Shown: positions 12,685 to 23,927 of the stretch, in pieces
Layout of the letters: each line of letters opens with the position of its first letter
Numbering within the stretch: position 1 is the first letter of the stretch
Assembly (NCBI GenBank): GCA_008638375.1
Contig: CM018052.1
Location: 21,035,071 to 21,099,070 of the forward strand
Origin: Nyssa sinensis
Lineage: Eukaryota; Streptophyta; Magnoliopsida; Cornales; Nyssaceae
Direction: 5' to 3'
DNA length: 64,000 nt
Translations under genes and position numbers: made by a program
Notes under the pieces: generated by a model
Told to the model about the DNA's origin: nothing
Database searches by the model: none
Seen by the model: only the letters and a program-made list of their open reading frames with translations

Positions 12685-12702
12685 TGGCGCCATTGCCGAG
12701 GA
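12685..12702 (+). other. Primer-binding site of the Athila-type element
   Basis: TGGCGCCATTGCCGAGGA begins five bases after the 5' LTR. This type of site is used by Athila-like elements and is usually assigned to the 3' end of tRNA-Asp. Confidence 0.8.
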
Positions 12703-12783
12703 GACGGTAGAAGAATCAGTAGATAGTTTTTCTTTTCAGCAGTTTGTAAAGGCGGTAACTTCGTTCCCTTCTTTTTACTTGCT

Positions 12784-12853
<70 letters not shown>

Positions 12854-12854
12854 G

Positions 12855-12887
<33 letters not shown>

Positions 12888-12890
12888 GTT
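12784..12890. repeat. TTA microsatellite
   Basis: About 100 bases of TTA repeats with two single changes, between the primer-binding site and gag. It produces a false poly-tyrosine open frame. Confidence 0.95.
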
Positions 12891-12963
12891 ATTATTATTT
12901 CTATTTATTTATTTTATTTTATTTCATTTTTTATTTTTTTATTTTTTATTGTCATCTTGCATG

Positions 12964-14343
12964 CATAATAGGTATAGGGATGCATTAGGTCGATTTGCTT
13001 ATAGGCCTGTGTTAGAGTCAGACTTAGAGTCTAATTTTTCTTGTTTTTCTAATTCTTCCAATTTTGAAAATATGAGCGAATACGAGGATCAACCCACTGG
13101 GACCCTTCAGGATTACCTTCACCCTACACACACAGCTACACCATCATGCATCATGTTTCCACCCAATGCTCGTCCAATTGATGTTAAAACGGGGGTGATA
13201 CAGTTACTCCCTACATTTCATGGTTTGGAAAATGAGAATCCATATGTGCATATTAGGGAGTTTGAAGAGGTAGTTGCGACTTTCCATAGTCAGAATGCAA
13301 CACAAGACATTGTGAGATTTAAGTTCTTTCCTTTCTCTTTGAAGGATTGAGCTAAGAGTTGGCTATACTCATTGAGACCACGGTCAATTGGATCGTGGAA
13401 TGAGATGACCCAGATTTTCTTCACTAAATACTTTCCCCAACACAAGACCAATGCTTTAAAAAGACAGATTTCTACCTTTGTACAAAAGGACAGTGAGACT
13501 TTGTATCAGTCTTGGGAGAGATTTAAGGAGTTATTGAGTATGTGCCCTCATTATGGGTATGAGGGTTGGCGTGTAGTGAGTTATTTTTATGAGGGACTTA
13601 CACCTAGTGAGCGCCAATTTGTAGAGATGATGTGTAATGGTGAGTTCTTACAGAAAGATCCTGATGAGGCCATAGAGTACCTTAATAAGCTTGCTGAAAA
13701 AGCTCAAACATGGACAGGACCTAGTGCTACTGAGAGCACAAATAGTTCACGACCTATAGGGAACCAACATAGTGGGGGAATTTACCATCTTAGGGAAGAT
13801 GATAACTTGAAAACTAGGGTTGAGATATTTACTAGGGAGTTAGAGATGTTAAAAGCTAGGGACTTAAAGCCAACACACTTGGCTAATCATGCAGATTCTT
13901 TTAGACCATCTTCTGTGTGTGGCGGAGTAGATCACTTTGTCCAAGAGTGTCCCACATCAACTGAGATGAGAGGGATGTATGAAGACCAATGTAATACCTT
14001 AGGTATGTACAAAAAGCCTTTCACACCCTACTCTGCGACTTACAATCTGGGGTGGCACAATCACCCCAATTTTAGCTGGAAATCTAAAAACCAGCCACCT
14101 GCACCACCACCTGCATACCTTCCTAGATCATACCCTGCACCATATCATGCCTCTTCATCTTCTAGGAATTCTTTAGAAGACACTTTGCATGCATTTATTG
14201 AAGCACAGGGTAAGACTAACCAAAAGATTGAATCTTTGATTACGCAGGTTGTAGAAGAAAACAAGGAGAAAAAGAGCCAAGTGTCCAAATTGATGAGCTC
14301 TTTGAGTGTGAATGAGCGAGGCAGATTCCCTTCCCAAGCTTAG
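12964..14343 (+). pseudogene. Athila-type gag (capsid/nucleocapsid) with one internal stop
   Basis: The gag polyprotein would form the particle that packages element RNA. The frame is open from the end of the TTA tract; the likely coding part starts near 12964, or at the ATG giving MSEYEDQP at 13072. The core (about 13160-13720) includes LLPTFHGLENENPYVHIREF and LYQSWERFKELLSMCPHYG, the Athila-type retrotransposon gag region. One TGA (13348) interrupts the KD-x-AKSWLYSL motif, where relatives have Arg; a CGA to TGA change explains it. The zinc knuckle near 13915 keeps VCGGVDHFVQECP but lacks the first Cys of the usual pair. The tail is proline-rich, then charged. Confidence 0.88.
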
Positions 14344-14364
14344 TCCACACCCCATGGTCAACAC

Positions 14365-14979
14365 ATGGCACAAGAAAATTTGAAGGAGGTAAACACCATT
14401 GTGATTCGAAGTAGTAAGTCATTACATATCCCAACTATGGACAAATCAGGGGAGGTGGAAAAGGATCAAGATGGTAGTAATGCCAAGCTGCCCAAGGAAC
14501 TAGAGGTAACAAAGAGCCCTGTTAAGGAATTTGACATCACCATCAATGATAAGAAAGGAGTGGAGAACGTAGTGGCTGACCATCTCTCGAGCCTCACATT
14601 TGAGAACAATTCTAACCACCTGCCAATCAGGGATGATTTTTTCGATGAGCATTTACTTTCTATTATTTTTATACCATGGTTTGCTCATATTGTGAATTAT
14701 TTGGTTGCAGGTGAGATATCGGTGGATTGGAGTGCTCAGGATAAGAAGAAGTTCCTAACTGAGGTAAGTAATTTCTATTGGGACCCAGGAAAACTCAGGT
14801 CTATGTGGACAGACCCCTTTATAGTGAAGAATGTTTTTGAAAATGGGGTAGTAGAAATAGAGGATCCCAAGGATAGTCAAATTTTTAAAGTCAATAGCCA
14901 GCGCCTTAAAGTTTTAATTGATAGGCAAGTTCCGGAAGTGGAAGACATTCCACTTAGAGACCCGGTCCATCCACCTTGA
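14365..14979 (+). pseudogene. Fused scraps of Athila-type pol (RNase H end and integrase end)
   Basis: This 204-codon frame joins pieces that normally lie kilobases apart. Residues about 1-60 come from the gag-pol junction. About 60-140 are the RNase H/connection end (VENVVADHLSSL, PWFAHIVNYLVAGEI, WSAQDKKKFL). From about 145, after FYWD, the text jumps to the far C-terminus of integrase (PFIVKNVFENGVVEIEDPKD, VNSQRLKV). Protease, RT and the integrase catalytic core are absent. It shows at least two internal deletions that happened to keep one open frame; the product has no catalytic domain. Confidence 0.88.
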
Positions 14980-14989
14980 TCATGCCATG

Positions 14990-16649
14990 CAGGTATGTTT
15001 TATTTTTTTTATTATTTTTTTATTTATTTTATTTTATTTTTGTTCTCTTTTATTTTCGTTCTTTTTCTTTTTGTTTGCTGCTGTTTTCTTTGTTTTTATT
15101 TTGCATGTTAATTTCATTTCGTTAGTTCGGATTGCCATCTTTGGTGCTTAGCAAGTTGCCCATGTCCCGTCACATCAGGTGTATTCTCTCATTTTTAGTA
15201 CCCTTCATTCCATTTTGATTGTTAAACATTGAGGACAATGTTTCATTTAAGTTGAGGGGTGGTGGTGATTGCAAATTCATATTTTCATGTGTCAAATTTT
15301 TTTTAAACAAATTTGCATCACACGTACATCTTTTCCCATGAGTGCTCATTTTCATTCATAGCTATTTTTGTGAATTCAATGAATCCACCATAATCATTCT
15401 ATTGAGGCATTCACAGAACTTTTAATGCACTTATCCAAACTTTGTGGTAAGATGGTGGTTTGACACATGTAGCTAGAGAACTCTTTTGCTTAAGTATTCA
15501 TGTGTGTTTTGGAAAGAATTGAGAGCTTTCAAATTCAAATTGTGATAAGCATTCATTGATCTATTGAATTGGGCACTTCTTTTGAGAATATCATTACATG
15601 GTTGGTGGTATGACGACAGATATACTTGGGATATGACGAAGGTCAATTTAGGATTAACGTTTGAGCCTTTCAAGCTAACCTTTCTCATCATGGACCCTTA
15701 GTAGCCAACTTTGAGCCAACAAACACATATAGTTCTTTTTCATGTGCCTACATCATCCATACCTCTCCACATTAGAGTATAGCCTATACATTAATTTTCC
15801 TACCCTTTTTGCTTCCAAGTGTGTACTAAGTGTGGAATTTGCATTACTTTTCTTTTGGGTTGCATTGAGAAAAATAGAAAAAGTACAAGTGCACAAGTGT
15901 TCAGTTCGGTGAGCATCAAAGTCAATGAGCATCAAAGTCAAAAAAAAAAAAAAGGCGAAGAAAAGAGGAAAAGAAAAATTGAAAAAAATATAGATAAAAA
16001 GAGAGAAAAAGAAGAAGGAGAAGGAGACGTTTTGTTATTCAGTGATTTGGAAAGTTGAAGAGTACATCAAGTGAGAAGTTTGGTTTGTTATGATTATTAA
16101 TGAAATTCTCTTAGTATGTACTTGGAAGTTTTTGAATCCTTTTTAACCTTTTCTTCATATAGCCCGAGTCCGAGCCACGTTACAACCCTTTTTATGTCGA
16201 TCGTTCTGATCCTGAGTAAGCTTGTAGAAAGAGTGGTGGAAGTCTCATTTGTTAGTGCGTCTATCATAAGATCAATGTTTGCTTGTTGCTTGCACATAAT
16301 TGCCTAATTTTTCATTGAGCGTGTACACCCCTTGTCAATTCCATAGAGAGAACCCCTACATGAAACACTTTTATACACGTGAGATATGGATTTGAACCTT
16401 TTGCTTGAGATGTTCTTGATGTTGCATGTGTCATGGTTTGTGGTTAGATGAATATGGTTTGGAGCACACACACACTCTCTGTGAATGGCTATAAGTGGAT
16501 TGATTATTATAGGGTTATTGAATTCTTAAAATTGTTTTGATATGCGAGTTTGAAAAATGTGATTAAATGTTTGCTGTGTGTGATTTTTCGTCTCTTTTGC
16601 CAAATGCATGGAAATTGCTAGGGACTAGCAATGAGCAAGTTGGGGGGTG
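14990..16649 (+). other. Non-coding 3' region and polypurine tract of the Athila-type element
   Basis: No gene is visible. CATTGAGGACAATGTTT followed by GTTGAGGGGTGGTGG (about 15228-15265) is the motif commonly seen after pol in Athila elements. A purine-rich A/G tract spans about 15940-16030. The polypurine tract TTGGGGGGTG ends at 16649, just before the second LTR. Confidence 0.7.
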
Positions 16650-18627
16650 TGATGAATGCGCAAAAGTGCACTCTAAATGCCTTATTATTTGATTAAAATG
16701 CTAAAAAGTGGATAGAAATGTGAGAATATAATCGATATTATTTTATTTAATTTCTATTTACAATAAGTGGTATTTGAGCATAAATTTATAAGATTATATA
16801 TCTCAAATATTGCATTATTTGTTGGCGAGAGATAGTTTGCAATTGCGCTTTACACTTAATATTTTTGGAACTATTTTTGGTTTTTTTGGCAGATTCGACC
16901 GTTGAGTTTCAATTGAGGTTTGGAGGGCGTTAGAGTTTCAGAATGAGAAAATGGTTTTCATTAAGTTTTTAGAGGACGTCTTGGAATTTTCAGAAAGGTT
17001 TGGTTTGCAAAAATCGGAGTTCGTTTGGGCTTCCAAACATTGTTTCGAAATCAGGTCTGGAAAGCTGCTCCAAGTTCTGTCCGTCCAGCCAACTTCAAGA
17101 GGCCATAACTTGAGTTTCCAAAGTCCAAATCAGGTGATTTTTAAGCCTAAAATTATCTACTCATCCGGGAATACAACTTTCGTGAAGAGCCCGAGTCAAG
17201 ATTCAGCTGTTATCTGATAGAAAATGGGGCGGAAAAGTGATGGATGTGGACATGTGCGGCTGGAAAACAAAACAAAAGAAAAGAAAAGTACAAAAAGGTG
17301 GCTTGGCTTGGAATGGTAAAGAAATACAAAAAATAAAATAAAAAAAATAAAAAAAGACAAAAGAAATTGAAGGTTTGAAAGTCAAAGATTGAGGCATGTG
17401 GAATTTGGGCGTATGGAGTTCTTACGTGTGTGAGGCACTGGGCTAAATCAAATAAAAGAAGCAATGGGCTGCTTGTGTTGCTGTGGGGCCCTGTTGCATT
17501 CAAAGGCAGAAGAAGAAAGAGGGCGCATGGGCTGGTTCATGTGTGGGGCTTGTAGAAGCAAGGTTTGACTGGGCGCTAGGCTGTGTTGATTTGTGGGGCC
17601 CGATGCCAAAAAGTAAAGCAGAAAAATTGAGAAGCTGTGGGGCTTGTGGAAGCAAGGCACGCTTGGGGCTGCTGCAGCGCGAATTGGGCTAAGGGGCTGT
17701 TTGTGCCATGCGTAGGGCTCAAGTTAAGGCGCAGGAAAAATTACAAAACAGAGTTGCGGCTGACTATATAAAAGGAATACAGAGATTACAAGAACAAGTC
17801 TTGTGGCGGCAGTGTGAGAGCTGCGGCTGTGCAGTGCGAGACAGAAAGAGAAAGACAGTTGCAGTCACGTTATGGCATATTATTTCTTCATGAAATTTAC
17901 GTTATCTATCTTGTACATGGGTAACTAAATTTTCAAGTAGAGTTAAGGATGAACTTGCACTATAGATGGCTATTTTAATTTATTTTGATTCCTGTACATG
18001 GTTTTAATTTGTTAAATTCTTTGATGATCATTCATAATTAATTGTTGAATTTTATTCTCCGAATAATTAAAGGGTTTAATCCGTTTATAGATTCAGTCAT
18101 GCCTTTTCTATCGAATGGATTAATGTTTTGATTATTTTTGGAATAATTAATTATTTATATTGATTTAATTCTTTGCTGTAATATTGCTCGTTCGGTATAT
18201 TGTCGTCGTTGGATTTTCTCAATGTGAATATTAATTTGTGGGATTTAAAAGTGTTGAATGATTTTTCAAAGCTTTATTTTCAGTTTAATTTTGGTTCATA
18301 ATTTTTAAATCTTCGGATTGAGATATTTGGAATTTAAATTCTCAATTGAGTTAACAGTGAATTAAAAATAATTAAAATACTAGCTATGTGCAAGGGATTT
18401 CCGAAACTCTACTGTTCGTTAATTTGAGTATTTTCTTTCATTAATTAATTTGTTTAATTTTTAATTTGCATTCAAAAATCACTTTTTATATTTTATTTTC
18501 TCGTTAACCATCTAATACTTCTGTAGTTTCAGAAATTCTGTTTATTATTCTTTTAATTTAGTCTCCTTGTGGAATCGACACCCCAAAGCTACACTACAAC
18601 TACCGCGTTATTCTTTGGGCGTAATCA
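16650..18627 (+). repeat. 3' LTR of the Athila-type element
   Basis: Begins TGATGAATGCGCAAAAGTGC and ends TTTGGGCGTAATCA, followed by the target duplication GTGTG. It matches the first LTR along its full length. Confidence 0.94.
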
Positions 18628-18632
18628 GTGTG

Positions 18633-19624
18633 GGACTAGACCGAAAGTTTGAAGAAATCCTTGGTGACCAGATGGGTGCCAGGAAAGAAGAAGAAGGAGG
18701 TTGGCGAAAACTCCTCCCCTGCCAAGCCTCCCCTTTAAGTGAAAAAAAGGAAGTTGATCTCCATATTCCCCGAGAGAACCGTATCAAAGGATTTGGGGAT
18801 TTCCCTTGTTCATGAGGCTTTTCTAACCCTGGTGCCCTCTGTTCTGAAGATGAAAATATGAAAGGGCAAATCCGTTGCTGCCTCCTTAAGGTTTGATGAT
18901 TCTGGTGCGACAGCCGTGAATAAAGCTTATGAGGATTTTTAGGCAACGGGCCCAAGCAAGTTCAAAGGGTTGAGGCCTCAGAAGATTGCTAAAGATCTTA
19001 TGGCCTTTCACATGAGGGTGAGTTTTGTATTATTTTTTCCTATTTTTAATTTCCTGGTTCTGTAGTTTGCACATAACCTATTCTGACCTGATTGTGTTGC
19101 TTGGTTTTTTCTAGGCTATGCATGGCTTGGCAGCCATCATGGACTCTCTTGAGGATCTTGAGCAGATTGACGCCCTCCAATCCAAACTTGATGAGGACTA
19201 CACAATCCTCAGTGGCAACAGTTAAGGAAAAATTGAAGGAGCCTGCCAATTCCCACTCTATTCTAGAGTTCAAAAGGGATGCCTTTGCTACCGAACTGGA
19301 AGACCTCAAAAAGAGGTTTACAGACTTCCAAGTTACTTTTATCCAACAGGTTCAGGACACCGTTGAAGCCATCAGAGCCCAAATTGAGGTGGATTTGAAG
19401 GCTGAAGTCCAGAATCTAGGTGGCGAGTTGATCGAGTATGGATACCGAACGTTCAGGGCGAAGCTCCATAAAAAGTATCCTAACTTGGATCTGATTGGGT
19501 AGATGCTATTAAAGTCTGCCAAGTTGAGATTGATGCGCCAGATGCTAACGATGAGGAAAATGAGGTGGATCCAGAACTCCCTCAAGTTAATGCTTCAAAG
19601 ACTGCCGAACCAGCAGCAGAGTAG
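18633..19624 (+). pseudogene. Opposite-strand gene of the Tat element, 3' part with a second intron
   Basis: The coding text resumes after the Athila insertion (GLDRKFEEILGDQMGARKEE) and ends at TAG 19622-19624 after TAEPAAE. A 97-bp intron fits at 19018-19114 (donor AGG|GTGAGT, T-rich tract, acceptor TTCTAG), and the frame passes across it in phase 0 (FHMR to AMHGLAAIMDSLEDLEQ). The part after the intron is rich in heptad-like Leu/Ile/Val with Glu and Lys (about 19215-19500), as in a coiled coil. A one-base shift near 19220 and others in 18800-19000 break the frame. No enzymatic motif is visible. Confidence 0.65.
19018..19114 (+). other. Candidate spliceosomal intron
   Basis: Good plant consensus at both ends (AGG|GTGAGT and TTTTTTCTAG|G), 97 bp, T-rich, in plus orientation. 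Together with 10491-10580 it shows that the opposite-strand gene had at least two introns. Confidence 0.65.
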
Positions 19625-19867
19625 AATTGGGATTTTTTGTATTATTTTTTATTTTATTTATTTTTATCTTGTAATTTTCTCATTTTTGGGCTAATATATG
19701 AAATTTCACTCAATCCAGAACTTGTGTCTTGTTTGATATCTTTGTGGTGTGTCTAACTTCAAGATAATTCCTTCAATATCCAAGACAGTAGAAAACATAA
19801 GTTTTTTAGAGACTCCAAAGTATTCATAAGCTATTTCAGAGGTCTAAAAAGTAGGATTTACAAAATC

Positions 19868-20370
19868 GAGACACTTATAATTAAAACAAGGTTTCTCAAG
19901 TGTTTGCATACTGGTAATTTATAATATACTCACCTACAACACTTACAAACAAAACAAGGCTTTTTTAGAGGTCTGTAGAGTAAGAAAAATGAACTAGACC
20001 CATAACACTTGTAATGAATACCAGGCCTTGAGGGGTCTGTACATTGATTAAAATGTCCAGACCTATAGTACTTGTATTGAACGCACGACCTTTAGGGATA
20101 TGTACATCGATTTAATGGACCAAACCTGCTGCGCTTGTAATTGATACAAGGCCTTTAGGGGTCTGTACATTGATAAAATGGACCAGACTTGGAGCACTTG
20201 TAATGGATACAAGGCTTTTAAGGGTCTGTGCTTTTGATAAAATGGACTAGACTTGTATCACTTGTAATGGATACAAGGCTTTTAAGGGGTCTGTGCATAA
20301 ATAAAATAGACCTTACCTGTAGCACTTATAATGGATACAAGGCTTTTAAGGACCTGTACATTGAGTGAAA
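19868..20370. repeat. 63-bp minisatellite between pol end and opposite-strand gene
   Basis: A CACTTGTAATGGATACAAGG-like unit recurs at about 20006, 20069, 20132, 20195, 20259 and 20323, a 63-64 bp period, with more diverged copies back to about 19868. Each unit carries GGTCTGTACATTGATAAAAT-like sequence. It separates the two convergent genes of the Tat element. Tandem repeats in non-coding parts are common in Tat/Ogre elements. Confidence 0.85.
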
Positions 20371-20398
20371 AACTCTGAAGAGAATCAAAAGTAGCTTT

Positions 20399-21600
20399 TT
20401 ATTGATAATACTTGCGTAAATGTTCGATGTTCCAAGGTCTGGGTACATGATTCTCAGTCGAATCTTCCAACCAATAAGTCGTAGGTCTAACAATCTTGGT
20501 TATTTTGTAAGGTTTTTCCCAGTTAGGGGAGAGCTTTTCCATAGTGGGATCTTTAGTGCTTGGAAACACCCTTCTGAAGACGAGATCTCCGAGCTAAAAA
20601 TTGATAGGTTTTAACCCCTAGTTAAAGCATTTAGCCATTCTCTGTTGGTAGGCTTCAGCCTTAATCCGAGCTTGCTCATGCCTTTTTTCTAGTAGGTCTA
20701 GATTTTTTGTAAGCTGTTGGCTATTGGCTTCTTGGTCAAAGCAATCTGTTTTAAGGGTTGGCATGCCAAATTTTGATAGGAATGATTGCTTCGATGCCAT
20801 AGGCAAGTGAAAATAGTGTTTCTGCGGTTGGGGTTTTTTTAGTGGTTCGGTAGGCCCAAAGTACTCCGGGGAGTTCCTCGACTCGTCTTCCTTTGGCTTC
20901 TTCCAACCTTCTCTTAATTTCCTTGAGAATAGTGGGGTTGGTGACTTTGGCTTGCCCACTAGCTTAAGGATGCCCTAGAGAGGAGAAATGGTGACTGATG
21001 TGCAGGTTTTTATAGAACTTCCCAAATACCTTTCTAGCAAATTGTGTCCCATTATCTGAAATAATGACGCAAGGTATACCAAACATGTATCCTATATTTT
21101 TTTAAGTGAAATTATTTACTTCTACCTCTGTTATGCAGGTCAATGGTTCAGCCTCTGCCCATTTAGAAAAATAGTCAATGGTAATTAGTAGGAATCTCCT
21201 GTTCTGAGGGGCTTTTGGCAATGGCCCTACAATGTCCATTCCCCATTGGGCGAAGGGCCATGGACTTGCAATATGGAAGAGTTCATAATGAGGTTGATGT
21301 TGGTATGAAGCAAAACGTTTACATTTGTCACACTTTCGAACATATTCTTTGGCCTATTTTAGTATACCAGGCCAATAATAGCCCTGAGTTAGTGCTCGGT
21401 GAGCTATGGTCCTCCCGTCATTATGGTTGCCACAAATCCCCATATATATCTCGACTAAGACGTAGTAGGCCTCTTTTGGAGTTAAGCATTGTAGGAGGGG
21501 TTGTGTGTAGGACCTTCGGTAAAGCTTTTCTTTAAGAATTAGATACCGACCTGCCCTAATTCGAATTCTCCTGGCGTAATTCTTGTCCTCTAGAAGCAAC
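20399..21600 (-). pseudogene. Tat-lineage integrase (broken)
   Basis: Integrase inserts the element's cDNA into the chromosome. The N-terminal zinc-binding region lies at 21354-21599 (TPKEAYYVLVEIYMGICGNH, then GYYWPGILK). The catalytic core follows: GMDIVGPLPK near 21230 and a SDNGTQF motif near 21050. The third catalytic residue, Glu in the family's GQAEVTN motif, reads Lys (AAA, 20946-20948). The C-terminal part ends in PRPWNIEHLRKYY and stop TAA at 20399-20401. Several stops and shifts interrupt it, so it is inactive on both counts. The single open frame 20618-20959 covers only part and shifts out of register. Confidence 0.85.
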
Positions 21601-21689
21601 CCTTCCTTTAGATACTAGATGATGGGAGTCATTCAATTTTGAGATTGTTCTAAAATTTGAAGGAATTGTATTACCTCAGTACTAGGTTT

Positions 21690-22640
21690 TGATTGATAAG
21701 AGATTTTTACCATCGAGTCCCTTTCTAGCTTGAGATGAGAGGTCATATTTGCTAAAGCGTCGACTCTGGAGTCTTGGTTCATTTTAATCTTCTAAATAGT
21801 GAATTTCTGGAAGAACTGCTCTAGTGATTCCACTAGCTTTAAGTATCTGGTCATTTAGTTATCCTTGGTGGAAAATTTTCTTAGAACTTAACTCACTAAA
21901 AGGTGAAAGTTAAAGAATGTGTCAAGATCCAGAGCTTTGCATTCTAGAGCCAATTTCATCCCAAGGATAAGTGCTTCATACTCAGCTTCATTGTTAAAGG
22001 CTCTGAATCCCAAGCTACTGCTTTTTTTAGTTATGATCCTATCAAGGGACTAAAGTATTATACCTACTCTAGAGCCTTTGTTGGTAAACGAACCATCGGT
22101 GTAAAGTAGCCATACCGAAGTGTTTGTAGTGGTTTGAGCTTTCAAATACTGTGTTCTAATGAACTCTACTAAAAAGTCTGCTAATACTTGGCCTTTGATA
22201 GCAGGTTGCGGCACATAGGATATGTCAAATACTCCCAGTTCTATTGACCATTTGACCAGTCGTCTCGAAACTTTAGGTTTATGTATGACTGATTTTAAAA
22301 GATAAGATGTAGATATTATGATAGAATGGGCATAGAAATACGGTCTGAGCTTCTGAGCGGATATCACCAAAGCTAAGGCCAATTTTTTTTTATTTTGGAG
22401 TACCTCATCTCGATGTCCAGAAGTGCCTTGTTGACGTAAAAGATAGGCCTCTAAGTTCCTTTGTCTTCCCTGAAAAATGCAAAGCTGATGGCACTTTTTC
22501 ATACCACTAAGTACATGAGTAGTTTTTCCCCTGACACTGATTTTGAAAGGAGTTCGGGGGAGACTAAGTATCGCTTGAGTTGTTGGAAGACATCTTCACA
22601 TTCAGAGGTCCATTCTAGGGCTTTACTTTCCCTCAAGGCT
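21690..22640 (-). pseudogene. Tat-lineage RNase H and archaeal-type second RNase H (broken)
   Basis: RNase H removes the RNA strand during reverse transcription. The first domain lies about 22150-22640 (LRPYFYAHSIIISTSYLLKS, VKWSIELGVFDISYVPQPA). A second domain follows at about 21720-22120 and begins LLYTDGSFTNKGSRVG, then NEAEYEAL and SRVDALA, giving the Asp-Glu-Asp pattern of an archaeal-type RNase H. This doubling is the diagnostic feature of the Tat lineage. The best single open frame is 22050-22502. Stops and frameshifts occur on both sides. Confidence 0.85.
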
Positions 22641-22649
22641 TTAAAGAAC

Positions 22650-23560
22650 GAGAGGCACCGATCCGTAGATTTAGAGATAAACCTATTCAGTGCTGATATT
22701 CTTCCATTTAACCCTTGGAAATCTTTCTTGGTTTTAGGTGATTCTAGTTCAATTAAAGCTTTGATCTATGAGGGATCTGCCTCAATTCCTCTTTAGGAAA
22801 CTAAAAAAGCCAAAGAATTTTCCTTCTGTGATCCCGAAGGTACATTTTAATGGGTTAGGTTTCATTCTGTATCTCTTTAGGATGTCGAACGTCTGGCTCA
22901 AGTGTTGGATGTGGTCACTCTTTCGAACACCTTTAACAAACATATCGTTGATGTAATCTTCTATTGTATCCCTAAGTTGGGGGGCCAAACATTCTATTTA
23001 CAAGCCTCTCATATGTAGCTTTAGTGTTCTTCAAACTGAACGACATCACTCTATAACAATAGAGATGCCGTTCTGATATAAAGGTTGTTTTCTCCTAGTC
23101 TAAAGGATATATTTGAATCTAATTGTATCCAGAGTAAGCATCCATGAAACTCATGAGTTTGTGACTTGCCGTGGCATCAATAAGTTGATCAATTCTAGGA
23201 AGAGAAAAGTTATCCTTAGGACAAACTTTATTTAGGTCAGTATAGTCAACGCAAACCCTCCATTTTCCATTCTTCTTTTTTGCAAGAAACGTATTGGCAA
23301 ACCATTCTGGGTAGAATACTTCTCTTATCATTCTAGTATTCAGCAACCTCTAGACTTCTTCATTGATGATTTTATGGTGTTCAGGGGCAAATGTTCTCCT
23401 TTTTTGTCTTACCGAGGGATGGTCTGGATCTATCATCAGCTTGTGAGAGATGAAATCAGAATCTATTCCCTCCATACCTCTAGTTTTCCAAGCAAGTACC
23501 GAAAGGTTGTCTTTTAAGAATTTAACAATATCCTTGCGCTTAGAAGAAGATAGGGTTAAG
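22650..23560 (-). pseudogene. Tat-lineage reverse transcriptase (broken, active site changed)
   Basis: Segments include FLAKKKNGKWRVCVDYTDLN, KVCPKDNFSLPRIDQLID and FMDAYSGYN (23119-23346), the N-terminal RT motifs with the first catalytic Asp. The palm motif that should read YVDDM reads YINDM (22782-22988), so one of the two adjacent catalytic Asp residues is Asn. Shifts and stops separate the pieces. The order gag, protease, RT, RNase H, integrase on the minus strand is normal for Ty3/gypsy. Confidence 0.87.
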
Positions 23561-23699
23561 CCAATTTGTACGTATTTTCCATCTCTTTCAGCGTTGATTG
23601 AGTACTTTAATAGGTTCCTCCATTGGTTTGACTGCGTTGCCCCATCCTGTGGGACTTAGTGGCTTGTCAATCTCGGAGGGATATTCTTCTACCTCATGA

Positions 23700-23924
23700 A
23701 GGTTGGAAGACGAGGAACTTTCCTTTCAATGAGGGTACTATAATTGCTATTTGGAGGGCCTCTCCTTTAGTGCGAGGGCATAACATTCCCGGGCAGTGGG
23801 TTAACAGCCCTTGATGGTAAGAACTTTGTTGTTGTAGACATATTTCAAGCATTGATGGAGGGTTGAATTAATTGCCCCCATCTGGTGGATCCAAGGCCTC
23901 CCAATAATGACATTATAAGGAGAT
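23700..23924 (-). pseudogene. Tat-lineage protease, C-terminal piece
   Basis: Minus strand from 23924: SPYNVIIGRPWIHQMGAINS, the end of the aspartic protease domain, here cut from its N-terminal part (25285-25700) by a DNA transposon. Deleting the insert with one TTA rejoins the two parts in frame. Confidence 0.8.
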
Positions 23925-23927
23925 TTA

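Larger units (their letters stand above)
10701..18627 (+). mobile_element. Internally deleted Athila-type Ty3/gypsy retrotransposon
   Basis: It has LTRs at 10701-12679 and 16650-18627, a primer-binding site TGGCGCCATTGCCGAGGA at 12685, a gag gene, a scrap of pol, and a polypurine tract before the second LTR. It is flanked by GTGTG (10696-10700, 18628-18632). The internal part is only 4 kb: protease, reverse transcriptase, most of RNase H and most of integrase are missing. The two LTRs are nearly the same length (1979 and 1978 bp) and differ by scattered substitutions, so insertion was fairly recent. It sits inside the opposite-strand gene of the Tat element. Confidence 0.94.

Noticed and set aside
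12779..12988. Open frame of mostly tyrosine
   Set aside because: Direct translation of a TTA microsatellite; not a gene.
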